Origin: Candidatus Alistipes merdigallinarum
GTDB taxonomy: Bacteria; Bacteroidota; Bacteroidia; Bacteroidales; Rikenellaceae
Direction: 5' to 3'
Assembly: GCA_019119305.1 (NCBI GenBank)
Contig: DWXH01000037.1
Span: 1 to 39,708 of the forward strand
DNA length: 39,708 bases
Shown here: piece after piece, positions 1-7,323 of the stretch
How the letters are laid out: each line of letters starts with the position of its first letter
Numbering within the stretch: the stretch's first letter is position 1
The notes under the pieces: model-generated
The model's database searches: none
Seen by the model: only the letters and a program-made list of their open reading frames with translations
What the model was told of the DNA's origin: nothing
Program-made: the position numbers and the translations under genes

Positions 1-11
1 GACGATTTTGA

Positions 12-1352
12 TTAAAAATTATACCGCAACCCCATCCGTATGTTGATGTTCCAGCGATTTGCAGTACGATAGGTAATCGGCTGGTTGTCGTTCCGGAAAT
101 AATAATTTACGCTCGGTTCGATGTAAAGACCCATCCGATCGATAAAATTATATCCGAATCCGGTACCTGCATGTACCGATCCCAGCACTCCGTTGGCCGA
201 CAATCGATTCGTTGTCGAAGAGATACGCGACGCCCCATTGAAAACTTCGACCTGTCCTGTCGCATAAAGTGCCTTCTCAACCATAAGACCGCCAATGAAA
301 TAAATATCAAAACGTTTTCTATCCAATACGGAATAGGTGACAGACAACGGAATACCCAGATAGTGGACCTTCTGTGTATATTTGTATCCGAATGCTCCCT
401 CTAATTGTGCCTGTGACCGCAGATAGGAGTAAACCAAACCGGTCTCCACACCCAAACGAGGCGTTACATATTTTCTGACATTCAACCCAACCGAAACGGG
501 CAACCGATGATCCATACTTCCCGCCGTAAAATCGATCGGATAATCACTTTTGGTTGCCGTCATATCCTGGATTTGGGTCGACATCGCAAATGAAGAAAGC
601 CGCGGTATCGCTCCGCCATTCGGTGAAACCGACGAAAAAGTGGATGCATCGGCAAAGGCCCCAACCATCCACTGACGGGAAGACCGGCTCTTTGAAGCAC
701 TTCTCTGTTTATTGAAAAAACGATTGTAAATTCCCGGATCGTACGAACGGGCCTCTGTTGACGCTACAGCTGTTCCCGACTTTTCTCGATCCGAAACGGG
801 GGCCCTTCGATCTTCGTCCGAAGATGCCGAAACTACCGTACGGCTGTCATCGGATGGAGTTTCTTGACTATTTGCAACCTGACTCGGACTCGAATAGGCA
901 TCGGCTGACTCCTTCCTTTCATTTTCCGCCAACAATATAACGGACTGTTGTCCTGACGATTGGGGAGCAATCACCTCGACCTTTTTCGCAGACCGAAGCA
1001 CATCGGTTAATACCGAATTGTCGGAACGATCCTTTATGGCCGTCTGCAAAACATTTCGGGTCGCATCGGTACCGTTTGAAGAGGGTAGGAGTGTGGCTTC
1101 ACTCCGCTTCGAATCAAAAATCGGACTTTGACTCAATTTGTAACCACCCAGACCAACCGCTGCAAACAACAAAACAGCCGCCGCTCCGTACAAAATTCGT
1201 TTTCGAATCGGATTTCGAAGCCTTAACTCCGGATGTGCATTTTTGTACAGCTCCATCCTCCGCTGCATCTGTTGCCACGACGGCACCTCCTCAGCAGATT
1301 GGTAATTCTGTAGTTTCTTTTTCAATATATCCTCAAACGAATCCTCTTTCAT
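12..1352 (-). CDS. Predicted dual membrane-spanning anti-sigma factor (N-terminal cytosolic segment, one TM helix, C-terminal outer-membrane beta-barrel)
   Basis: The 446-residue protein begins with a charged cytosolic segment (about 1-52), then one hydrophobic helix (about 54-72), then a long Ser/Asp/Glu-rich linker (about 73-225), then a beta-strand-rich segment ending in ...GLRYNF. An aromatic C-terminus is typical of outer-membrane beta-barrels. It directly follows an ECF sigma gene. This layout matches the dual membrane-spanning anti-sigma (Dma) family described in Bacteroides, in which the N-terminus binds the cognate sigma factor and one polypeptide crosses the periplasm to a barrel. 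I chose the ATG at 1352. A TTG at 1370 overlaps the sigma stop and would add only six residues. The anti-sigma role is inferred from architecture and synteny; a plain porin-family protein is the alternative. Confidence 0.75.
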   Translation of the reverse strand: MKEDSFEDILKKKLQNYQSAEEVPSWQQMQRRMELYKNAHPELRLRNPIRKRILYGAAAVLLFAAVGLGGYKLSQSPIFDSKRSEATLLPSSNGTDATRNVLQTAIKDRSDNSVLTDVLRSAKKVEVIAPQSSGQQSVILLAENERKESADAYSSPSQVANSQETPSDDSRTVVSASSDEDRRAPVSDREKSGTAVASTEARSYDPGIYNRFFNKQRSASKSRSSRQWMVGAFADASTFSSVSPNGGAIPRLSSFAMSTQIQDMTATKSDYPIDFTAGSMDHRLPVSVGLNVRKYVTPRLGVETGLVYSYLRSQAQLEGAFGYKYTQKVHYLGIPLSVTYSVLDRKRFDIYFIGGLMVEKALYATGQVEVFNGASRISSTTNRLSANGVLGSVHAGTGFGYNFIDRMGLYIEPSVNYYFRNDNQPITYRTANRWNINIRMGLRYNF

Positions 1353-1366
1353 AGTTCGATACCGGA

Positions 1367-1897
1367 TCAACCCTCCTGTTTATGAAGTAAATTCTTCAAA
1401 TATTGTTTTGCCCTCAGATACTGCGACCGAGAAGTACCTTCACTGATATGCAACATTTCGGCAATCTCCTTGTGCGAATAACCTTCAATAGCGAAAAGGT
1501 TCAACACAGCCCGATAACCTTCCGGAAGTTGCCCTATACAGTGCAACAGTTCAGATTCTGCCATTTTATCGATAGCCGATGCTTCATTGTTTTCGATCCG
1601 AAGCACCCCATCCATCGGTCCGGAATCTTGCAAAACATCATTTTTCCGTAAATACGCCAATACCGTATTGACAAATATTCGTCGCATCCATCCCTCAAAA
1701 GAGCCCTCATGACGGAATCCACCGATCTTCAAAAAAACCGTAATGAATCCATCATGCAACAGATCCTGAGCCACTTCCCGATTGCACACGTATCGGAAAC
1801 ACACACCGTACATTTTCGGTGCGTATTTCTCATACAACTCTTGCTGTGCTCGCGGGTCATTCTTACAACAGCGTTTTATTAACTCTTTCTCGGTCAC
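1367..1897 (-). CDS. RNA polymerase ECF-type sigma-70 factor
   Basis: The 176-residue protein has the two-domain ECF layout. Region 2 is about residues 20-90 (LYEKYAPKMYGVCFRY, then VAQDLLHDGFITVF and FEGWMRRIFVNTV). Region 4 is about 110-165, with the helix-turn-helix YSHKEIAEMLHISEGTSRSQ that reads the -35 element. It should direct RNA polymerase to a small regulon. Translation starts at GTG 1897, because the preceding in-frame codon is a stop and no ATG is available. The stop is 15 bases before the ATG of the membrane-spanning partner, so the two are probably co-transcribed and form a sigma/anti-sigma pair. The family is clear; the regulon is unknown. Confidence 0.93.
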   Translation of the reverse strand: MTEKELIKRCCKNDPRAQQELYEKYAPKMYGVCFRYVCNREVAQDLLHDGFITVFLKIGGFRHEGSFEGWMRRIFVNTVLAYLRKNDVLQDSGPMDGVLRIENNEASAIDKMAESELLHCIGQLPEGYRAVLNLFAIEGYSHKEIAEMLHISEGTSRSQYLRAKQYLKNLLHKQEG

Positions 1898-2024
1898 CTA
1901 CTTACTGGCTTATGATGCTCCGAACACTATTATAGATGTACGAAGAGGGATATTCGTTGCATGAATAACGTATTTTTCAATACTTTATTTTCCATTTTTT
2001 CCGACATTTCTGCATTCGGATATG

Positions 2025-2032
2025 CAAAGTTA
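2025..2032 (-). promoter_or_regulatory. -7 promoter element for the ECF sigma gene
   Basis: On the minus strand this reads TAACTTTG, an exact match to the Bacteroidota -7 consensus TAnnTTTG. It lies about 130 bases upstream of the GTG start, so the mRNA leader would be around 120 nt. I see no clear -33 TTTG, so the promoter may be weak or need an activator. Confidence 0.5.
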
Positions 2033-2038
2033 CTCTCA

Positions 2039-2070
2039 TTTGTTATTTAAAAAAATTAATTACATATTTG
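2039..2070 (+). promoter_or_regulatory. Promoter of the ribD-like gene
   Basis: TTTG at 2039-2042 and CATATTTG at 2063-2070 are separated by 20 bases. This matches the Bacteroidota layout TTTG-N19-21-TAnnTTTG with one mismatch. Transcription would start near 2075, giving a leader of about 28 nt. It lies next to the divergent promoter of the sigma gene. Confidence 0.65.
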
Positions 2071-2103
2071 TTCTCCGTTTAACGCGATAAAACACAGTTT
2101 ATC

Positions 2104-3216
2104 ATGCTGATCCAACTTTCGGCAGCCATATCTGCAGATGGATATCTGGACGACTGCTCCCGCGAACGTTTGGTTTTGTCCCATCCGGACGACTGGAAAG
2201 AGGTCTACCGGTTACGGGCCGAATACGATGCGATACTGGTCGGGGCAGAGACCGTTCGACGCGACAATCCCTCACTCCGCCTCAAGGACAAAACTTTACA
2301 ACAACTCCGTATCCAACACGGGAAAACTCCCGAACCGACAAAAGTTGTTCTCTCCCGAAGCGGGAATCTGGATCCTAAGAGCCGTTTCTTTACAACAGGA
2401 TCTGGAGATAAAATTGTTATTGTCGAAAAGGGAGCCGATCCTTACTGCATCGCTGCTCTAAGGAAGGCTGCCTCCGTATACGTTGTCGATGCTCCGATTT
2501 CGGTACACTCGATAACGGAAATACTCGAAAGCAACGGCATAAATTCTCTTTTTGTAGAGGGAGGAAGCCGTACATTGACTTTTTTTCTAAAAGCAGGAAA
2601 AGCTGATCTGTTACGAATCGCGGTTGCACCCTTTTTCGTCGGAGAATCCCAAGCTCCTCGTTTGACCTACGGTACAACAGGTGGTTTTCCGTTCGACAAA
2701 AACAGACGCATGAACGTTATTCAAGTGCGACGGGTGGGGGATATGAGCGTCACGGATTACGCCTTGAGCCAAACAGGCATCGATCATTTCCGGTTACGGC
2801 AAGCCATCGATCAAGCCGCAAAGTGTCCGCAATCCGTCTCGGCGTATTCGGTCGGAGCCGTAATTGTCGCCTCTAACGGAGATGTATTTACCGGATTCAG
2901 CCGCGAAACCGCCCCGAACAACCACGCTGAAGAGGAAGCTATTCTCAAAGCAGAAAAGGCCGGAGTCTCTTTACAAGATGCCGTGTTGTATAGTTCGATG
3001 GAACCATGTTCCACACGGAAATCCAAACCGCTCTCCTGTTCAGAACTGATCATCCGCCATAAAATGAAACGAGTCGTGTTCGCAACATACGAACCCGACC
3101 GTTTCGTTCAGTGTTGCGGAGCTGACAGGCTTCGTCAAGCCGGAATCGACGTCTCGGTTCTCTCTGACTTATCGGCTGAAGCCCTTGCCCCAAACGCTCA
3201 TATTCTTATCCGATAG
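2104..3216 (+). CDS. RibD-like bifunctional protein with reversed domain order (reductase, then deaminase)
   Basis: Residues about 1-215 resemble the RibD C-terminal/dihydrofolate-reductase-like fold: LSAAISADGYL, VGAETVRRDNPSLR, and a later FVEGGSRTLTFF. Residues about 225-370 are a cytidine-deaminase-like zinc domain with the HAE motif (H274, E276) and the pair C302/C312 in EPCSTRKSKPLSC. Canonical RibD, which converts the GTP-derived pyrimidine in riboflavin synthesis, has the deaminase first. Both catalytic centres look intact. The spacing between the two cysteines is one residue longer than in classical RibD. The gene is monocistronic and convergent with the next gene, with stops only 4 bases apart. 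It could serve riboflavin synthesis or an analogous modified-pyrimidine pathway; the exact substrate is not shown by the sequence. Confidence 0.8.
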   Translation: MLIQLSAAISADGYLDDCSRERLVLSHPDDWKEVYRLRAEYDAILVGAETVRRDNPSLRLKDKTLQQLRIQHGKTPEPTKVVLSRSGNLDPKSRFFTTGSGDKIVIVEKGADPYCIAALRKAASVYVVDAPISVHSITEILESNGINSLFVEGGSRTLTFFLKAGKADLLRIAVAPFFVGESQAPRLTYGTTGGFPFDKNRRMNVIQVRRVGDMSVTDYALSQTGIDHFRLRQAIDQAAKCPQSVSAYSVGAVIVASNGDVFTGFSRETAPNNHAEEEAILKAEKAGVSLQDAVLYSSMEPCSTRKSKPLSCSELIIRHKMKRVVFATYEPDRFVQCCGADRLRQAGIDVSVLSDLSAEALAPNAHILIR

Positions 3217-3220
3217 TCAT

Positions 3221-5899
3221 CTATTCCTCTTTGTTTATATCCTCCGAATAGTGAATCGGATATCCCTCTTGGGTAACACCTTCGATTGTGATCCGACACG
3301 ATCCCGGATCGTCCGGCATATAAAATTCCGTCTCCACAACCCCGGTAGAGTCGATCTGCAATGCCGGATTCCAATAAATAGTGGTTCTCCGATCGGCCGT
3401 TGCAGCCTGTTTCTTTTCGGGCGTCTCATAAGTCGGCGCATAAAAATCTTTAACAAAATGATATCCAAGACGATTGATAAAAACCACTCCGGGGGCCGGC
3501 AAATCGAGTATCGGTTGCGTCGTACCATCGACAAGTTTGACACTGATCACACCTCCTCCGCCCCGCGTTCCGAAAAAGGCTGCCTGGGCCCCTTTTATAA
3601 TGCTTACCGAAGCAACATCTCTCATGTGGACTTGTTTTAACGCCTCATTACTTGTATAGGGTACATCATCAATTAAAGCAAGCGGCTCATATTCACTTCC
3701 CCGAATACTCAAATACGACCTTCCTTCTTTAAAACGCAATGTGACTCCATTCAAAGTCCGTACATAATCGAAAACGGAATACCCCAAGGCATACGTAGGC
3801 ATATTTTCCCGATCGATCGACACATCAGCCATCGAACGATACACATCCTCCTGTTTTTTCTGTTTTCCGTGAACCACGACCTCTTTCAACCGATACACCT
3901 GCATTCCTCCTTCTACGTAATACTGATCACGTACATAAGACAAATAATTTTCCAGATTTTGAGGAATCCCTTCGGAATACGGTTTCGTATTAAACGCATC
4001 AGGAAAGTTTTCCTCATCAACCTCCACCGTTACATTCGACTTCCCTCGAGCATTTTGGGCCTGAACCACCAACTGAGACACGCTATCGCTGAATTGGATC
4101 CCTTCTGCTAAAAAACGGCCATCCTGATCCGTCGTACACATGGTAAAACATTCTGGAGAATAAACGGTTACTGTCGTTCCTTCCACCCCTTTTCCGAAGC
4201 CGTTCTGTACTTCCCCGGAAACAGTCTGTCCCACTTCGATATAATATTTCCCTTCGAGTTGGGGAAGCTGCATCAAACTATCGATCCTGAATCTACTCCA
4301 ACCGTGCGTCATCATCACCAAATCCGCACGATGTTGTATCAACAAATCTTCCGGATCACCCAAATAGTAGTTGGGGTTTTCGATATACCCTTTCAAATCG
4401 GAAGTCAACAGCAATGAGGATACAATATGTCCGATCGTAGAATCCAACCCCACGACACGGTTATCCGTCACACTCATGGAAAAAGTACCTCCGATCGGTG
4501 TCCCGCTGATATCGGCCAACGAAATACGCATTTTGACTGGATCCCGCCTCGAATAAGTCTGACGATCCGTTTCTACCTGCATCTGAATAGCTTCCGGATG
4601 CCGGACAAACAACAATCTTTCACTGATCGGAACCCCTTGGCCGCTGACAAGCAAGAAATGGGAGACTCCATCCGGCATGATCTCCGCATTGACTTTTCCC
4701 GCCGCTTTATCTTGACTCAACGGAATAAAAAAGCGAAGATCCCCACGTGAATGTGCCACTAAATAGAGTGAGTCCGGCCATACGATCGAAGGAGAAGACT
4801 GTATTTGATAAAAAATAGAACCGTCACGATACTCCATACTCAAACCGATTCCTTCACGCACTTCGGGAAGAGAAAACCGCTTAACAATTCCCTTATCCGA
4901 GCAAGTTTCGGCCGTATAACTTACTCCTAATTCAGGAGTGAAAGAAAACGCCCCCATACCGTCATGTTCCGTTGTAAAAGTCAATACTGTATCTCCAATA
5001 TTATTCAACAACACCCCGCTCAAAGGCAAGGAAAAACCGGTCGCTGCCTGAGCCTTGAAGGCAACCTGTTGAAACACGCCGGACAACAAATCGCCGCCTT
5101 CGGGGAAAAACGATACCGAATAGTCATCTTTCGAAACATTATCGAAATGAAACGAAGTTTCATACTCCATACTTTCGTTTTCGAACTTTACATCGACCCG
5201 CACAAGATCACCCGAAAAATCACGATCGGCAATTTCGAGTACCCCGTCGTCATCCGTCACACCCCGCCCTTCGAAGATTCGGTCTCCCGATCGGATCGTA
5301 TAAGTAACATTACCCCCTCCATAAGGATCTCCTCCCCCTTGAAAAAAACGAACCTTCATTGTCCCTTTCTCACTTGCGCTCGGACGTTCAACTACTTCAG
5401 AAAGAATATCATTCGCTATCGAATTCCCAACTTTAATATTTCTATAGTAGAAGAAATCGGGGACCCAGTTCCTCATCCATGACGAGTAGCCACGAAGGTA
5501 ATAATCCCCTGCCGGAAGGGTTGCCGGAAGCGGGAATACACCTCGGAAACCCACTATCGTATCTCGTTTGTATTTATGTCGATACAACACCGAGTCACCT
5601 CGATCAACCAATTCCACATAGATGTAATTACTCGGACTGTTGTCTCTATGAGTAATGGCATTCAACAAATATCCTTTAAACCATATGTTTTCACCTGCAC
5701 CATAATACGATTTATCCAAATGCAAGTAAAGTTTCTCTTGAGGCGTTTTACCCAATTCCTGAAAATAATTCGTCAAAACTTGCTCTATAGAATCTTGTGA
5801 TGCACCTACCGCAAATAAACAAGAAAACAAGAATACGTTTATACATAACAACTGTTTCCCATGTTTTACCAATATGAACTTTACTTTACCCGTAATCAT
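3221..5899 (-). CDS. Secreted MG2-domain / TonB-plug protein without a beta-barrel
   Basis: The 892-residue protein has an N-terminal hydrophobic export signal ending near GASQD. It is followed by the segment EKLYLHLDKSYYGAGENIWFKGYL, typical of Bacteroidota MG2 (alpha-2-macroglobulin-like) repeats. Carboxypeptidase-regulatory-like beta-domains come next (around VSGEVQNGFGKGVEGTTVTVYSPE). Near the C-terminus is a TonB-receptor plug-like domain (FDYVRTLNGVTLRF ... IDDVPY ... GGGGVISVKL). No membrane barrel follows; the chain ends about 100 residues after the plug. It is probably periplasmic or anchored at the outer membrane. Such proteins are common in Bacteroidota but have no firmly assigned function. 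The gene looks monocistronic, with a -7 element just upstream. Confidence 0.85.
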   Translation of the reverse strand: MITGKVKFILVKHGKQLLCINVFLFSCLFAVGASQDSIEQVLTNYFQELGKTPQEKLYLHLDKSYYGAGENIWFKGYLLNAITHRDNSPSNYIYVELVDRGDSVLYRHKYKRDTIVGFRGVFPLPATLPAGDYYLRGYSSWMRNWVPDFFYYRNIKVGNSIANDILSEVVERPSASEKGTMKVRFFQGGGDPYGGGNVTYTIRSGDRIFEGRGVTDDDGVLEIADRDFSGDLVRVDVKFENESMEYETSFHFDNVSKDDYSVSFFPEGGDLLSGVFQQVAFKAQAATGFSLPLSGVLLNNIGDTVLTFTTEHDGMGAFSFTPELGVSYTAETCSDKGIVKRFSLPEVREGIGLSMEYRDGSIFYQIQSSPSIVWPDSLYLVAHSRGDLRFFIPLSQDKAAGKVNAEIMPDGVSHFLLVSGQGVPISERLLFVRHPEAIQMQVETDRQTYSRRDPVKMRISLADISGTPIGGTFSMSVTDNRVVGLDSTIGHIVSSLLLTSDLKGYIENPNYYLGDPEDLLIQHRADLVMMTHGWSRFRIDSLMQLPQLEGKYYIEVGQTVSGEVQNGFGKGVEGTTVTVYSPECFTMCTTDQDGRFLAEGIQFSDSVSQLVVQAQNARGKSNVTVEVDEENFPDAFNTKPYSEGIPQNLENYLSYVRDQYYVEGGMQVYRLKEVVVHGKQKKQEDVYRSMADVSIDRENMPTYALGYSVFDYVRTLNGVTLRFKEGRSYLSIRGSEYEPLALIDDVPYTSNEALKQVHMRDVASVSIIKGAQAAFFGTRGGGGVISVKLVDGTTQPILDLPAPGVVFINRLGYHFVKDFYAPTYETPEKKQAATADRRTTIYWNPALQIDSTGVVETEFYMPDDPGSCRITIEGVTQEGYPIHYSEDINKEE

Positions 5900-5928
5900 A
5901 AAAAACAGCTTCTATTTATTGCTTTTTA

Positions 5929-5959
5929 CAAATTTAATTTTTTCTCCAGAAAAAACAAT
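5929..5959 (-). promoter_or_regulatory. Promoter of the MG2/plug gene
   Basis: On the minus strand there is ATTG (5956-5959), a 19-base gap, and TAAATTTG (5929-5936), an exact TAnnTTTG match. It lies about 30 bases from the ATG at 5899. The rest of the 241-base divergent intergenic region is AT-rich, and I saw no clear promoter for the oxidoreductase gene. Confidence 0.6.
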
Positions 5960-6140
5960 ATTTATTTCCTCATATTATATTATTCATACCAAGTGTCAAG
6001 AACAAAAAATTATATCATCATTCAAAATCCAAAACATCTTCGAAATGATTGTTGAAATCGGATTTTTTACTTATTTTTATTAAAATTAATGCCGATAAAA
6101 TCACACCCTGAATCAAATAACAAAATAAAAACCGATACTC

Positions 6141-7175
6141 ATGCTCATAAAAACAGGAATCGCCGCATACGGCCTGTCGGGACAGGTCTTTCATGCTCCA
6201 TTTATCAATGCACATCCCGGTTTCGAACTTACGGCAGCCGTAGAACGCCACAACAAACGAATCGGTACCGATTATCCGGGAGTCCGCTCGGTCGAATCGT
6301 TCGATGCCTTGTTGCAAATGGACGAGATCGAACTGATCGTTGTCAACACACCTGACGCCACACATTTCGATATGTGCCGACGCGCCCTCGAGGCCGGGAA
6401 ACATGTCGTCGTCGAAAAACCATTCGTCGCGTCTACATCCGAAGCCGAAACCCTGGTCGAAATGGCCGAAAAACGAGGGCTACTGCTCACGGTATATCAG
6501 AATCGCCGTTGGGACAACGATTTTCTGACTGTCCGAAAGATAATCAGCAGCGGTACACTCGGACGGGTCGTCGAATTTCAATCCTCTTTTCAACGTTTCC
6601 GTCCTGCACTGGCACAATCGGCATGGAAAGAGGAACCCGGACCGAGCAGAGTAGGGATTACGCGAAATTTAGTCTCGCACCTTTGCGACCAGGCCATAGT
6701 TCTGTTCGGCATGCCACAAAAAATATGGGCGACTCTGGGACAACTGCGTGACGGGAGCAAAATCGATGATTACAGTTTGGCCGTTCTGCTGTACCCCCAG
6801 CTGAAAGTACTGCTGCGTGCCAGCATGCTGGTACGTGAAGAGGCCCCCCGATTTGCCGTACACGGAACAAAAGGTTCATACGTCAAATTCGGGACCGACC
6901 CACAGGAACATCTGTTGCGATACGAGAAAGCTATTCCGACACATTCCGTCTGGTGTACCGAGCAAGAGTCGGAGTGGGGGATACTGAACACTGAATCGGG
7001 TCGCACCTCTTACCCTTCCGTTGCCGGAAATTACATGCAATTTTACGACAACATCTATGACGCCATTCGTAACGGACACCCAGCTGAAATCACCCACACA
7101 GAGATGTTGAACGACATCCGTATCCTCGATGCCATTTTCGAGAGCGATCGGACAGGGACAACGATCCCTCTGTAA
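6141..7175 (+). CDS. Gfo/Idh/MocA family oxidoreductase with an altered catalytic motif
   Basis: The 344-residue protein has an N-terminal NAD(P)-binding Rossmann fold (AAYGLSGQVFHAPF, residues 9-21). It carries the conserved VVVEKPF motif (E92, K93, P94) and a C-terminal alpha/beta substrate domain. The N-terminal signature resembles the YdgJ/YhhX/IolW group, which includes scyllo-inositol dehydrogenases. The catalytic D-x-x-x-H motif reads N176-LVS-H180, so the usual Asp is Asn while His and Lys are kept. The nucleotide codon is AAT. The enzyme may act on a different substrate or be impaired. It stands alone between two minus-strand outer-membrane genes. Confidence 0.88.
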   Translation: MLIKTGIAAYGLSGQVFHAPFINAHPGFELTAAVERHNKRIGTDYPGVRSVESFDALLQMDEIELIVVNTPDATHFDMCRRALEAGKHVVVEKPFVASTSEAETLVEMAEKRGLLLTVYQNRRWDNDFLTVRKIISSGTLGRVVEFQSSFQRFRPALAQSAWKEEPGPSRVGITRNLVSHLCDQAIVLFGMPQKIWATLGQLRDGSKIDDYSLAVLLYPQLKVLLRASMLVREEAPRFAVHGTKGSYVKFGTDPQEHLLRYEKAIPTHSVWCTEQESEWGILNTESGRTSYPSVAGNYMQFYDNIYDAIRNGHPAEITHTEMLNDIRILDAIFESDRTGTTIPL

Positions 7176-7232
7176 CAACCCGCATTTCAAACAGCCATCG
7201 TATGCTGTTAGGCCAGGTGGCATACAACAAAA

Positions 7233-7265
7233 GCGAACGCCGAAACATTAAGTTTCGGCGTTCGC
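7233..7265 (-). terminator. Intrinsic terminator of the beta-barrel receptor gene
   Basis: A perfect 14-bp stem (arms 7233-7246 and 7252-7265, loop ATTAA) is followed on the minus strand by TTTTGTTG. It lies about 60 bases past the stop at 7324. The hairpin has no T-run on the plus side, but it may still slow transcription leaving the oxidoreductase gene. Confidence 0.85.
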
Positions 7266-7323
7266 TCCACACACTACTAAAAACTACATTTATGAAAAAA
7301 TGTCCTGATTCATCTTGTTCCGA

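Noticed and set aside
2071-2103. FMN riboswitch before the ribD-like gene
   Set aside because: Only about 30 bases separate promoter and start; there is no RFN-like sequence.
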